Shown here piece by piece: positions 44,426 to 53,644 of a stretch of 64,000 nt of DNA (within the stretch, counting starts at the first letter, position 1; each line of letters starts with the position of its first letter). A model generated the notes under the pieces. The model searched no databases. It saw only the letters and a list, made by a program, of their open reading frames with translations, and was not told the DNA's origin. Made by a program: the position numbers and the translations under genes. The DNA comes from Rhizobium sp. BK376 (GTDB lineage: Bacteria; Pseudomonadota; Alphaproteobacteria; Rhizobiales; Rhizobiaceae), in contig NZ_SLZG01000012.1 in assembly GCF_004341625.1 (NCBI RefSeq), positions 124,001 through 188,000 on the forward strand. The letters run 5' to 3'.

Positions 44426-45055
44426 ATGTCGGTCCTTCGTATCCTTGGAAAAGCATCTTCGATCAACGTGCGTAAAGTCCTGTGGACCTGCGACGAGATC
44501 GGCATTCGCTATGAGCGCGAGGATTGGGGCATCGGATTCGCATCGACGAAGACGCCGGAATTTCTTGCCAAGAACGCGCGCGGTCTCGTTCCCGTTATCG
44601 AGAACGAAGACGGCATCCTGTGGGAATCCAACACGATCTGCCGATACCTTGCCGGCAAATACGGCCGGACCGATCTTCTGCCGACCGATCCCTGGAGCCG
44701 CGCCCTGGTGGAGCGGTGGATGGACTGGCAGGCGACTGAGCTCAATACCTCCTGGCGATACGCCTTTCTCGCCCTTGCACGCCGAATTCAGGGCTACGAT
44801 GACCCGGCGTTGATCGCCGCGAGTGCCGGGGACTGGAATGCGAATATGATCATCCTCGATCGGCATCTCTCGTCCGCAGGCCCCTACGCCGCGGGAGAGG
44901 CTTTCACGCTGGCGGACATCGTCATCGGCCTTTCGGTCAATCGCTGGCTGCAGACGCCGATCGAGCGGCCGGATTTGTCGGCAGTCAGTGCCTATCTCGA
45001 TCGTCTCCGCGAGCGGCCGACCTACATCGGGCACGGTACAAACGACGTCGCTTGA
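44426..45055 (+). CDS. Glutathione S-transferase family protein
   Basis: GST of 209 residues. An N-terminal thioredoxin-like domain (SSINVRKVLWTCDEIGI, then the cis-Pro motif GLVPVIEN and glutathione-binding ESNTICRYLAGKYG) is followed by an all-helical C-terminal domain with GEAFTLADIVIG, the N-capping motif. It resembles beta/theta-class bacterial GSTs. Substrate unknown; detoxification is the general role. No operon partner. Confidence 0.9.
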   Translation: MSVLRILGKASSINVRKVLWTCDEIGIRYEREDWGIGFASTKTPEFLAKNARGLVPVIENEDGILWESNTICRYLAGKYGRTDLLPTDPWSRALVERWMDWQATELNTSWRYAFLALARRIQGYDDPALIAASAGDWNANMIILDRHLSSAGPYAAGEAFTLADIVIGLSVNRWLQTPIERPDLSAVSAYLDRLRERPTYIGHGTNDVA

Positions 45056-45193
45056 GATAGCTGCTGGCCAGCCACGGTCTCCCGCAAAGTACAAAGTCGC
45101 CGGTTATTTCCATTTCATGGCTCCGCACTATGTCAATCGGGATGTATTCCGATCGGGAATGCGTCGTCCGAGTGGGAGTCACTCGATCGAACT

Positions 45194-46378
45194 GTGGAAC
45201 GCCAGCATTTGAACGATGATCCTCTTGTCTCCGTCGACGCGGTGTCGCGCATCGATGCCGTTCCCACGATTCTGGAAGTCGTATGTCGGACCACAGGTAT
45301 GGGTTTTGCCGCAGTTGCCCGCGTTACCGAGGATCGGTGGATCGCCTGCGGCGTTCGCGATGAGATCGCTTTCGGACTGGCACCCGGCGGCGAACTGAAG
45401 ATCGAGACCACGATATGCAACGAGATCCGGCAGCATCGCGAGGCCGTTATCATCGATAACGTCGCTGAAGACCCGATCTATGCCCACCATCACACGCCGG
45501 CGATCTACTGTCTGCAAAGCTATATCTCCATGCCGATTACCCTGCCGGACGGATCCTTTTTCGGGACCCTCTGCGCAATCGACCGCGTTCCACGAAAGCT
45601 GAACACCGTGGAAATCGTGGGCATGTTCAAGCTTTTCGCCGATCTTATCGCCTTTCATCTGGATGCGAACCAGCGGCTGCTGACCAGTGAGAGTGATCTG
45701 AAGATCGAACGGCGCGAAGCGGACATCCGCGAACAGTTTATCGCCGTTCTTGGCCATGACCTTAGGAATCCACTGGCTTCCATCGATGCAGGCGTGAAAA
45801 TGATGCGGCGAACGCCGCTCGAGGAGAAGGCGATCTCGATCCTCGATCTGATGCAAAGCAGCGTTCAGAGGATGTCCGTCTTGATCGACGATGTGCTGGA
45901 TTTTGCCCGCGGACGCCTCGGCAGCGGATTGGCGATCGAAAAGGCCGGTCAGGTAGAACTCAGGCCGATGCTCGAACAGGTGGTTGCAGAAATTCGCTCG
46001 GCACATCCCGATCGCAAAATAGAGAGTGACCTTGCGGACGTCACGATTCACTGCGATCCCGGCCGCGTTGGCCAGTTGCTTTCGAACCTTCTTGTGAATG
46101 CCGTGACACACGGGACACCGGACGGCGCCATCCGGGTTCAATCCGTCATGTCAGGGGACGTCTACGAGCTTTCAGTTTCCAATCAGGGGACTTCCATCCC
46201 AGAGGACATTCGAGCCCATCTCTTCAAGCCCTTTTTCCGCGCTTCTGCCCAGCAGAGCCGACAAGGTTTGGGATTGGGCCTATATATCGCCTCGGAAATT
46301 GCACGGGCACATGGCGGGTCGCTTGAGCTGACTTCCTCGGAAGAGGAGACCCGCTTCGTTTTCCGGCTTCAGCCTTGA
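45194..46378 (+). CDS. GAF-domain sensor histidine kinase
   Basis: Cytoplasmic histidine kinase of 394 residues. A GAF domain (about 18-155, with SYISMPITLPDGSFFGTLCAID) precedes a dimerisation domain with His188 in IAVLGHDLRNPLAS and an ATPase domain with LLSNLLVNAVTHG and GLGLGLYIASEIARAHGG. There is no membrane segment and no response regulator nearby, so it is an orphan kinase. The start is GTG 45194; there is no close ATG and no strong ribosome site. Its signal, perhaps a small ligand or redox cofactor bound by GAF, is unknown. Confidence 0.88.
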   Translation: MERQHLNDDPLVSVDAVSRIDAVPTILEVVCRTTGMGFAAVARVTEDRWIACGVRDEIAFGLAPGGELKIETTICNEIRQHREAVIIDNVAEDPIYAHHHTPAIYCLQSYISMPITLPDGSFFGTLCAIDRVPRKLNTVEIVGMFKLFADLIAFHLDANQRLLTSESDLKIERREADIREQFIAVLGHDLRNPLASIDAGVKMMRRTPLEEKAISILDLMQSSVQRMSVLIDDVLDFARGRLGSGLAIEKAGQVELRPMLEQVVAEIRSAHPDRKIESDLADVTIHCDPGRVGQLLSNLLVNAVTHGTPDGAIRVQSVMSGDVYELSVSNQGTSIPEDIRAHLFKPFFRASAQQSRQGLGLGLYIASEIARAHGGSLELTSSEEETRFVFRLQP

Positions 46379-46406
46379 ACGTAGCAGGTCTTTTGTTTGC
46401 CATCAC

Positions 46407-46580
46407 TTACAAGACGGCATTACCCGCCATGAGCGCCAATACGAGGAAAATCAGGAAGATAATGAGCGCGATGCCGAAGAGCACGCGGGCGATCGTGGCC
46501 GTTGCCGCCGAAATGCCGGAGAAGCCGAAGAAGCCGGCGACGATCGAAATGACGAAGAATATAAGAGCCCATTTGAGCAT
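46407..46580 (-). CDS. DUF1328 (YtjA family) small membrane protein
   Basis: A 57-residue protein read on the minus strand from ATG 46580. It starts MLKWALIFFVISIVAGFFGF, continues with SGISAATATIARVLFGIA and ends in a second hydrophobic stretch with LALMAGNAVL. It is two membrane helices with a short GFSG turn, as in all DUF1328 proteins. AGAGGA lies about eight bases upstream. These proteins are often stress-induced; no function is known. It converges with the histidine kinase gene. Confidence 0.9.
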   Translation of the reverse strand: MLKWALIFFVISIVAGFFGFSGISAATATIARVLFGIALIIFLIFLVLALMAGNAVL

Positions 46581-46712
46581 GGCAATTTCCTCTAATGTGT
46601 GATGTCATGTAGACGCACAAAAGAGGAAATTGTTCCATCATCGCATGGCGTTAGCGCGATGGCTGGCTGCCGGCCGGCCGCAAACGCGACGCGGCCGGCG
46701 GTGGCCCCCACC

Positions 46713-48140
46713 TTAACTGTGATTGATCATGACGTGGCGGACGGCGGTGTAGTCTTCCAGCGCATAGACCGACATGTCCTTGCCGTAGCCCGATTGCTTC
46801 AGGCCGCCATGCGGCATTTCGTTGACCAGCATGAAATGGGTGTTGATCCAGGTACAGCCGTATTGAAGGCGAGCGGCCGTCTGCATGCCGCGGCTGATGT
46901 CCTTGGTCCAGACCGACGAGGCAAGGCCATAGTCGCTGTCATTCGCCCAGGTGACGGCATCCTCGACATCGGTGAAGCGAGTGACGGAGACCACGGGTCC
47001 GAAGACCTCGCGGCGGACGATCTCGTCATCCTGTGTGGCGCCCGCGATTACGGTCGGGGCGTAGAAGAAGCCTCTGTCGCCGGAGACCTTGCCGCCTGTC
47101 GTGATTTCCATATGCTTGTGCTCGCTGGCACGCGTGACGAAGCTTTCGACGCGGTCGCGCTGGCGCTTGGAGATCAGCGGGCCGATTTCATTTTCCGTGT
47201 CGTCAGCGAGGTTGAATTTTATCGAGGAGACCGCCGAGGTGAGATCGGCGACGAATCTGTCGTAGACCTTGGCATCCGCATAGATGCGGCAGGCGGCGGT
47301 GCAGTCCTGGCCGGCATTATAATAGCCGAAGGTGCGGATGCCCGAGACAACCGCGTCGATATCGGCATCGTCGAAGACGATGACGGGCGCCTTGCCGCCG
47401 AGTTCGAGATGGGTGCGCTTCACTGTCTTTGCGGCTGCCTGCAGCACCTTCTTGCCGGTCGCGACGTCACCGGTGATCGAAATCATCGAAATCTTCGGAT
47501 GGTTGATCAGCGCGTTGCCGACGCTTTCACCGCGGCCAAGAATGACGTTGACGACACCCTCGGGAAGAATATCCGCCAGCAGCTTCGCCATCTTCAACGC
47601 CGTAAGGGGCGTCTGTTCCGAAGGCTTGAAGACGACGGTGTTGCCGCCGGCGATGGCGGGCGCCAGCTTCCAGGCCATCATCATCAGCGGATAGTTCCAG
47701 GGCGCGATGGAGCCGACGATGCCGATCGGATCGCGGCGGATCATCGAGGTGTGGCCGGGCAGGTATTCGCCTGCGACCGGGCCATGGAGGTTGCGCACCG
47801 CGCCGGCAAAAAACCGGTAGCAATCGACGATGGCGGGGATCTCGTCATTGAGCACGGCGTTGATCGGCTTGCCGCAATTCAGCGCCTCCAGCGCCGCAAA
47901 TCCCTCCGCATCCTTCTCGATCGCATCGGCGATCCGGAGCAGATAGGTCGAGCGCTGGCCAGGCGTCGTCTGCGCCCAGCTCTTGAAGGCCTTTTCCGCA
48001 GCGTCGACGGCGGCTTCGATCTGGCCGAGCGATGCCTCGGGCAGGTTCACAACAGTCTCGCCTGTCTTCGGGTTGAGGATGTGTTCCTCCGTCTCGGTGC
48101 CAGCTTCGAAACGCGAGCCAATCAGCATTGCGGTATCCAT
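46713..48140 (-). CDS. Aldehyde dehydrogenase, gamma-aminobutyraldehyde type
   Basis: NAD(P)-dependent aldehyde dehydrogenase of 475 residues. The motif LELGGKAPVIVFDDADID contains the catalytic Glu, and NAGQDCTAACRIYAD the catalytic Cys; GSIAPWNYPLMMMAWKLAPAIAGGNTVVFKPSEQTP is the cofactor-binding region. The length and the QDCTAACR context fit gamma-aminobutyraldehyde dehydrogenases (PatD/Prr). It would turn 4-aminobutanal from putrescine into GABA. It is the last gene of the leftward polyamine importer operon. GAGGAGA precedes the start. Confidence 0.9.
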   Translation of the reverse strand: MDTAMLIGSRFEAGTETEEHILNPKTGETVVNLPEASLGQIEAAVDAAEKAFKSWAQTTPGQRSTYLLRIADAIEKDAEGFAALEALNCGKPINAVLNDEIPAIVDCYRFFAGAVRNLHGPVAGEYLPGHTSMIRRDPIGIVGSIAPWNYPLMMMAWKLAPAIAGGNTVVFKPSEQTPLTALKMAKLLADILPEGVVNVILGRGESVGNALINHPKISMISITGDVATGKKVLQAAAKTVKRTHLELGGKAPVIVFDDADIDAVVSGIRTFGYYNAGQDCTAACRIYADAKVYDRFVADLTSAVSSIKFNLADDTENEIGPLISKRQRDRVESFVTRASEHKHMEITTGGKVSGDRGFFYAPTVIAGATQDDEIVRREVFGPVVSVTRFTDVEDAVTWANDSDYGLASSVWTKDISRGMQTAARLQYGCTWINTHFMLVNEMPHGGLKQSGYGKDMSVYALEDYTAVRHVMINHS

Positions 48141-48154
48141 GATGTTCTCCTCGT

Positions 48155-48970
48155 TTATTTGCCGCCGCCGGCGATCTGGTCGCCGTCGCGGGTGAGATAG
48201 TAGGCTGCCAGGATCGGCAGGAAGGTGACCAGTACCACGACCATGGCGACGACATTGGTGACCGGGCGCTGGCGCGGGCGGATCAGCTCTTCCAGCATCC
48301 AGATCGGCAGCGTCATCTGCTGGCCGCCGGTGAAAGTGGTGACGATGACTTCGTCGAAGGACAGCGCGAAGGCGAGCATACCGCCGGCAAGCAGAGCCGT
48401 GCCGATATTCGGCAGGATGATATGGCGGAAGGTCTGGAAGCCGTCGGCGCCGAGGTCCATCGAGGCCTCGATCAGCGAACCCGACGTCCGGCGGAAGCGG
48501 GCGACGGCATTGTTGTAGACAACCACGACGCAGAAGGTGGCGTGGCCGAGCACGATCGTCCAGACCGAGAAGGGGATATCGAGCAGGCTGAAGGCGGACC
48601 TGAGCGCGATGCCGGTGATGATGCCGGGCAGCGCGATCGGCAGGATGACTAGCAGCGATATGCCCTCGCGGCCGAAGAACTTCGTCTGGCTGACGGCGGC
48701 GGCGCAGAGCGTGCCGAGCACCAGCGCGATCGCGGTCGCGATGACGGCGACCTGTACGGAAAGCGCGAGCGCCTGCCATACATCAGGCCGGTTCCAGGCA
48801 ATGCCGAACCATTGCAGAGTGAAGCCCGGTGGCGGCCACTGGTAGCTCTTTTCCTCCGTCGTGAAGGCATAGACGAAGATCAGGAGGATCGGCAGGTGCA
48901 GGAAGGCAAGGCCGCCGGCAGCGCCGAGCCTCAGCAGAAGCGGTGATCTTTGGCTACGGTCAGAGCGCAT
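48155..48970 (-). CDS. Polyamine-type ABC transporter, permease (PotC/PotI-like)
   Basis: Permease of 271 residues with six predicted membrane segments and the coupling motif EASMDLGADGFQTFRHIILPNI, the form used in spermidine/putrescine permeases. ATG 48970 overlaps the preceding permease by 11 bases. A longer upstream frame is rejected. Confidence 0.88.
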   Translation of the reverse strand: MRSDRSQRSPLLLRLGAAGGLAFLHLPILLIFVYAFTTEEKSYQWPPPGFTLQWFGIAWNRPDVWQALALSVQVAVIATAIALVLGTLCAAAVSQTKFFGREGISLLVILPIALPGIITGIALRSAFSLLDIPFSVWTIVLGHATFCVVVVYNNAVARFRRTSGSLIEASMDLGADGFQTFRHIILPNIGTALLAGGMLAFALSFDEVIVTTFTGGQQMTLPIWMLEELIRPRQRPVTNVVAMVVVLVTFLPILAAYYLTRDGDQIAGGGK

Positions 48971-49934
48971 CGAAAGCTCCCTGTTTCTTGGCGATCCAGA
49001 GATAGATGGCCATGATGACGATCGGGACGACCGAGAAGGCGGCGGCGAGCGGCACGTTTCCGGCCGTGCCCTGTTGGGCATAGACCGCCTGGCCGATGAA
49101 GAGACGGGACGAGCCGATGATTTGCGGAATGATGTAGTCGCCGAGCGTCAGCGAGAAGGTGAAGATCGAACCGGCGACGATGCCCGGCAGCGCGAGCGGC
49201 AGAAGCACGGTGCGGAAGGTCTGGCGCGGCGTGGCACCGAGATCGGACGAGGCTTCCAGCAGGTTTCCCGGTACCCGCTCCAGTGCCGCCTGCGTCGGCA
49301 GGATCATGTAGGGCAGCCAGATATAGACGAAGACAAGGAAGGTTCCGATATAGCTGACAGACAGCGAGTTGCCGCCGATGACGGGCAGGGCCAGCACGCC
49401 GTCGAGCAGCCAGCTGAGTTGCAGGCGCTCGAAGAGCCAGGTGAGGATACCTTCCTTGGCTAGGATCAGTTTCCAAGCATAGACCTTGACGAGATAGCTC
49501 GACCAGAGCGGCAGCATGACGCCGAGATAGAACAGCGCCTTCCATTTCCCCTGGGCATAGCGGGCGGCATAATAAGCGATGGGGAAGGCGACGAAGGCGG
49601 AGGCGATCGTCACCAGCGCCGCCATGATAATCGTGCGGACGATGATGTCGAAATTGGCCGACACCAGTAGCTGGGCATAGGTCGAGAGCGTGAACTCGTA
49701 GTTCACCATCCCCGAAAAATCGTCGATCGAGAAGAAGCTCTGCAGCAAGAGCGCGATCAGCGAGCCGATATAGATGATGCCGAGCCAGAGCAGCGGCGGC
49801 GTCAGCATAAGGAACAAGAGCAGTTTCGGACGCCGCCAGAAAAGATCCGAGAGCCGGCCGAAGAAACCGCCTCGGCCTGGCAGGATCGAGGTCGCCGGCG
49901 CGGCGGCGATAGACGTGGCGGTCACGGCATTCAT
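48960..49934 (-). CDS. Polyamine-type ABC transporter, permease (PotB/PotH-like)
   Basis: Permease of 324 residues with a longer cytoplasmic N-terminus and six membrane segments. The coupling motif is EASSDLGATPRQTFRTVLLPLALPGI. It pairs with the next permease, and its start overlaps the ATPase end by four bases. Confidence 0.88.
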   Translation of the reverse strand: MNAVTATSIAAAPATSILPGRGGFFGRLSDLFWRRPKLLLFLMLTPPLLWLGIIYIGSLIALLLQSFFSIDDFSGMVNYEFTLSTYAQLLVSANFDIIVRTIIMAALVTIASAFVAFPIAYYAARYAQGKWKALFYLGVMLPLWSSYLVKVYAWKLILAKEGILTWLFERLQLSWLLDGVLALPVIGGNSLSVSYIGTFLVFVYIWLPYMILPTQAALERVPGNLLEASSDLGATPRQTFRTVLLPLALPGIVAGSIFTFSLTLGDYIIPQIIGSSRLFIGQAVYAQQGTAGNVPLAAAFSVVPIVIMAIYLWIAKKQGAFDAL

Positions 49935-50920
49935 GCTGCGTCGTCCATATAGTGGATATCGGCCGGCTGCCAGGCGAGGCGGACGGATGCGCCGGTCTCT
50001 GGAACTGGCTGGCTCGCCGGCATCGTCACATGCAGCTTTGCGCCTTGCGTTTCGACGGAAAGCCGGGTGGCTGCGCCGAGGAAGCTCGCACTGGCAACCG
50101 TCGCCGCGACGCCTTCGCCCGATGCCAGCCGGATGGCTTCGGGGCGCAGGCTTGCCCAGCGTCGTTCACCGCCGAGCGCAAGCATGGTTTCCGGGGCAAT
50201 GATATTGGACGAGCCGACGAAATCGGCGACGAAACGGGTTTTCGGCCGCTGGTAGATATCCTGCGGCGTGCCCTGCTGGACGATGCCGCCATTGTTGAAG
50301 ACGGCGACGCGATCGGCCATGGAGAGCGCCTCGCCCTGGTCGTGGGTGACGAAGACGAAGGTAATGCCCAGCGCCCGCTGCAAGCTTTTGAGCTCCTCCT
50401 GCATCTGTTCGCGCAGCTTGAGGTCGAGCGCGCCGAGCGGTTCGTCGAGCAGCAGCACCTTTGGCTTATTGACGAGGGCGCGGGCGAGCGCCACGCGCTG
50501 ACGCTGGCCGCCGGAGAGCTGGCCGGGCTTGCGGGCGCCGTAGCCCGGAAGTTTGACGAGCTCGAGCGCCTGCTCAGCGGCGCGGTTGCGTTCCTCCTTC
50601 GCCACGCCCTTGACCATCAGCCCATAGGCGACATTGTCGAGGATGTTCAGATGCGGGAAGAGCGCATAGTCCTGGAAGACGGTGTTGACGTTGCGCCGAT
50701 AGGGCGGCACGCCCTCGGCAGTCTCGCCGAAGATCTCAATATGGCCCGAGGTCGGCTGTTCGAAGCCGGCGATGAGCCTAAGGCAGGTGGTCTTGCCGGA
50801 GCCGGAGGGGCCAAGCATCGCGAAGAATTCGCCCGGCGCGACATCGAGATCGACACCGTCGACGGCACGCACCTGGCTGAAGTGACGGGAGACCTTCTGG
50901 AAACGGACGGCTGATGTCAT
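49931..50920 (-). CDS. Polyamine-type ABC transporter, ATPase (PotA/PotG-like)
   Basis: ABC ATPase of 329 residues. Walker A GPSGSGKTT, Q-loop FQDYALFPHL, signature LSGGQRQR, Walker B VLLLDEPLGALDLKLR and THDQGEALSMA are intact. The KLREQMQEEL linker and the C-terminal TOBE domain are typical of PotA-like proteins. ATG 50920 is chosen; the upstream frame enters the palindromic repeat. Confidence 0.93.
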   Translation of the reverse strand: MTSAVRFQKVSRHFSQVRAVDGVDLDVAPGEFFAMLGPSGSGKTTCLRLIAGFEQPTSGHIEIFGETAEGVPPYRRNVNTVFQDYALFPHLNILDNVAYGLMVKGVAKEERNRAAEQALELVKLPGYGARKPGQLSGGQRQRVALARALVNKPKVLLLDEPLGALDLKLREQMQEELKSLQRALGITFVFVTHDQGEALSMADRVAVFNNGGIVQQGTPQDIYQRPKTRFVADFVGSSNIIAPETMLALGGERRWASLRPEAIRLASGEGVAATVASASFLGAATRLSVETQGAKLHVTMPASQPVPETGASVRLAWQPADIHYMDDAA

Positions 50921-50967
50921 GGGTTTGGGCTCCGATTTCACGTATTGGGGGCAGTGCGGGCGTTGGA

Positions 50968-51106
50968 CCCCGCCCCAAACCCCTCCCCACAAGGGGGAGG
51001 GGCTTAACTTGCCGCGCGCTCCCGCCAATCATTCAGAGTTCGAGCTTGGGCGAGATGGGCGCCATCTGTAGCCCCTCCCCCTTGTGGGGAGGGGTTGGGG
51101 AGGGGA
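50968..51106. repeat. Inverted pair of GC-rich palindromic repeats after the binding-protein gene
   Basis: CCCCTCCCCACAAGGGGG... at 50980-51005 is repeated in inverse orientation at 51070-51094 (AGCCCCTCCCCCTTGTGGGG...). Each unit is itself a hairpin, and together they can form a long stem around 51006-51069. The same unit recurs at 57622-57647. It lies between the binding-protein and ATPase genes. Confidence 0.75.
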
Positions 51107-51125
51107 CTTGCCCCACATTCAGGTG

Positions 51126-52286
51126 TCATCGTCCCCCGATGACGCCGATATAGTCCGACACCCAGCGATGATAGGGCACGCATTCGCTCTGCGTTGCGCA
51201 CTTGGCAACCGGCGTCTTCCAGAACTTGATCTTGTCGAAATGATCGAGGCCGTTATTGGTGCAGCCAGTATCGCCCATCAGCGCATTGCCCTTGCAGGCG
51301 GCCGGGACGGAGGGGACGGCGCCGAACCAGGCGGCGGCGTCGCCCTGGACCTTGGCCTGCAGCGAATGTTCCATCCACATATAGGCGCAGTTCGGATGCT
51401 CGCTGTCGACATGCAGCATTGTCGTGTCGGCCCAGCCGGTTACGCCTTCCTCGGGGAATGTGGATGCGATTTTCTGCTTGTCGCCCTGCAGCAGGTTGAC
51501 CTGGAAAGGCCAGGAGCCTGAGGCAACCACGCCTTCGTTCTTGAAGTCGTCCGTCTGGATCATGGCGTCGTGCCAGTAGCGGGAGACGAGCTTGCGCTGG
51601 CCGCGCAGCAGGTCAAGGGCCGCCTTGTACTGGTCTTCGTTCAGCTCGTATGGGTCCTTGATGCCAAGTTCGGGCTTGTGGGTCATCAGGTAGAGAGCGG
51701 CGTCGGCAATGTAGATCGGGCCATCATAGGCCTGGACGCGGCCCTTGTTGGATTTTCCGTCGGGCAATGTCTGCTCTTCGAAGACGACGTTCCAGCTGGT
51801 CGGCGCCTTATCCTTGAAGGCATCGGTATTGTACATCAGCACGTTCGGTCCCCAGAGATAGGGAACGCCATAGTGAACGCCGTTTACCGTGTACCAGGGT
51901 CCGTTCTGCAGGCGCGGGTCGACGTTCTTGAAGCTCGGGATCAGATCGGTGTTGATCGGCTGGACGCGCTTGCCGGCAACGAGGCGCAGCGACGCGTCGC
52001 CCGACGCGGTGACGAGGTCGAAGCCGCCCTCGTTCATCAACGACACCATCTCGTCGGAGGTGGCGGCGGTTTTCACCGAGACCTTGCAGCCCGTTTCCTT
52101 TTCGAAGTCGGTCACCCAGTCGTAGTTCTTGTCGCTCTCGCCGCGCTCGATATAGCCGGCCCAGGCCACGATGCTGACCGCGCCTTCACCCTTTCCGAGC
52201 GTCTTCAGCGGCTCGGCGGCGATGACCTGTGTGGCAAAGCTCACTGCCGCAAGCGCAGCAGTGCATGATCTCAGCAAATGCTTCAT
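51126..52286 (-). CDS. Polyamine-type ABC transporter, substrate-binding protein
   Basis: Periplasmic protein of 386 residues, PotD/PotF-like. A signal peptide of about 24 residues ends at VIAA. Mature features: VSIVAWAGYIERGESDKNYDWVTDFEKETGCKV and DEMVSLMNEGGFDLVTASGDAS, as in putrescine/spermidine binding proteins. Four or more cysteines near the C-terminus (ACKGNALMGDTGC, KCATQSEC) may form disulphides, as in rhizobial members. It is the first gene of the leftward operon; ligand putrescine or a related amine. Confidence 0.88.
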   Translation of the reverse strand: MKHLLRSCTAALAAVSFATQVIAAEPLKTLGKGEGAVSIVAWAGYIERGESDKNYDWVTDFEKETGCKVSVKTAATSDEMVSLMNEGGFDLVTASGDASLRLVAGKRVQPINTDLIPSFKNVDPRLQNGPWYTVNGVHYGVPYLWGPNVLMYNTDAFKDKAPTSWNVVFEEQTLPDGKSNKGRVQAYDGPIYIADAALYLMTHKPELGIKDPYELNEDQYKAALDLLRGQRKLVSRYWHDAMIQTDDFKNEGVVASGSWPFQVNLLQGDKQKIASTFPEEGVTGWADTTMLHVDSEHPNCAYMWMEHSLQAKVQGDAAAWFGAVPSVPAACKGNALMGDTGCTNNGLDHFDKIKFWKTPVAKCATQSECVPYHRWVSDYIGVIGGR

Positions 52287-52384
52287 CGGAGTCTCCCGGT
52301 TTTCGAGCCACTTTGTGGCGTTTTGTTCCCGGGAAAAGGGTGGCTTGATTTCGCCGCATTCGCAAACTGATTTATCAGAACGCC

Positions 52385-52405
52385 GATATCGGAAATTCCG
52401 ATATC
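52385..52405. promoter_or_regulatory. Perfect palindrome between LysR and binding-protein genes
   Basis: GATATCGGAA (52385-52394) and TTCCGATATC (52396-52405) are exact inverted copies with a one-base centre. It overlaps the LysR stop codon and lies about 100 bases upstream of the binding-protein start. A related TTATCAGAAC is next to it at 52372-52381. Confidence 0.5.
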
Positions 52406-53312
52406 ATCTTTGCCGCCCTGATCGCATGCTCTCGGCGATGCCGATGAAATCCCGCGCCGCCTGCGGCAGGCTGGAGCCCTTGCGCCAGACGATGCCGACC
52501 TGGACGACGGGCAGGGAGCCGGAGACGTCGCGGCTCTCGATGCGGTCGCCTTCCAGCGACCAGGGGCGATAGACAAGGTCGGGGAGCAACGCCACGCCGG
52601 CGCCGGTCGCCACCAGGCTGCGGACTGCCTCGACGGAGCGCGTGCGGAAGGCGACATGGGGGCGGGCTCCGAGCGCTGAAAGCAGCTTGCCGGTATTCTC
52701 CTCGATCTCGTCGATCGTCAGCATGATCAGCGGCTCGCGGGTGATATCGGCGACGGAGATGATATCGGCCGAGACAAGCGGATGGCCCATCGGCAGCCAG
52801 AGGCGATAGGGCGAGGTTTCGAGGATCTCGGCCTGCAGCGCCATGCGATCGCGCAGGTTGGAGATGACCATGACGGCAACATCCAGCTCGCCGCCGACGA
52901 GCAGATGTTCCAGATAGCCGCCATTGTCCTCGATGGCGCTGACCTCGACCTCCGGGCAGGCGCGCCGATAGCGCGCCAGCATATCCGAAAGCACATAGCC
53001 TGCGACCAGCGAGGTGACGCCGATGTTCAGCGTTCCGCCCGGCTCGCTGCGCTGGCCGGAAAAGCTCGTTCGCGCATCCGAGACTGTCGCGAGGATCTTC
53101 GTCGCGTGGCGCAGGAACTGATGGCCGTTATGGGTGATGGACAGACCGCGGGGATGGCGGTCGAAAAGATCGACGCCAAGGTCCGTTTCCAGCTCCTTCA
53201 GGGCTTCGGTAACAGAGGATTGCGAGATCGACAGGTTCTGCGCAGCCCGGGTGACCGAGCCCTGCTCGGCCACGGCCACGAAATACTGAAGCTGTCTTAA
53301 GGTGAATGCCAT
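52404..53312 (-). CDS. LysR-type transcriptional regulator
   Basis: LysR regulator of 302 residues. An N-terminal winged HTH (about 5-62, FTLRQLQYFVAVAEQGSVTRAAQNLSISQSSVTEALKELE) is followed by the periplasmic-binding-like effector domain (from about 90). It is transcribed in the same direction as the polyamine operon, which starts 118 bases downstream, and probably activates it. Upstream lies TTATCGGAAC (53332-53341), similar to the site before the binding-protein gene. Confidence 0.92.
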   Translation of the reverse strand: MAFTLRQLQYFVAVAEQGSVTRAAQNLSISQSSVTEALKELETDLGVDLFDRHPRGLSITHNGHQFLRHATKILATVSDARTSFSGQRSEPGGTLNIGVTSLVAGYVLSDMLARYRRACPEVEVSAIEDNGGYLEHLLVGGELDVAVMVISNLRDRMALQAEILETSPYRLWLPMGHPLVSADIISVADITREPLIMLTIDEIEENTGKLLSALGARPHVAFRTRSVEAVRSLVATGAGVALLPDLVYRPWSLEGDRIESRDVSGSLPVVQVGIVWRKGSSLPQAARDFIGIAESMRSGRQR

Positions 53313-53644
53313 GGCGTGTTAAATCATGCGATTATCGGAACAGGCAAGCATCGCTCAAAGCGCCCGTGTGGATGCCGCGAGTCCCCATCGTTGAAAGCAA
53401 AGATAAAAACACATCTTTTGATTGTGTTTCAGCAATATTTTTCACACGCGTCAATATGAATGTGCGTCGCTTTTGATCGCGAAGTTATTGGTTTTCATAG
53501 CTGAAAGTGACCTGACTTTTTTTGGTAACTAAGGCGTGAGTCGGTTTTAGCATGGTGCCTCCTTAAGTATTCCGAAACGTCATTTCTTTAGCCTCGCACC
53601 GATAATCGTATGGCATTGGGGTGCTTTATGGCGGAGCAGTTGGC
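53313..53644. other. AT-rich intergenic region
   Basis: About 330 bases, visibly AT-richer than the coding DNA. It includes TTATCGGAAC at 53332-53341, similar to the LysR-associated site, and presumably the promoter of the gene at 53645. No small gene or RNA is recognised. Confidence 0.5.

Noticed and set aside
46599..48200. Long plus-strand open frame opposite the aldehyde dehydrogenase gene
   Set aside because: The dehydrogenase on the minus strand has all its catalytic motifs; the plus frame is low-information Asp/Arg/Gly-rich text.
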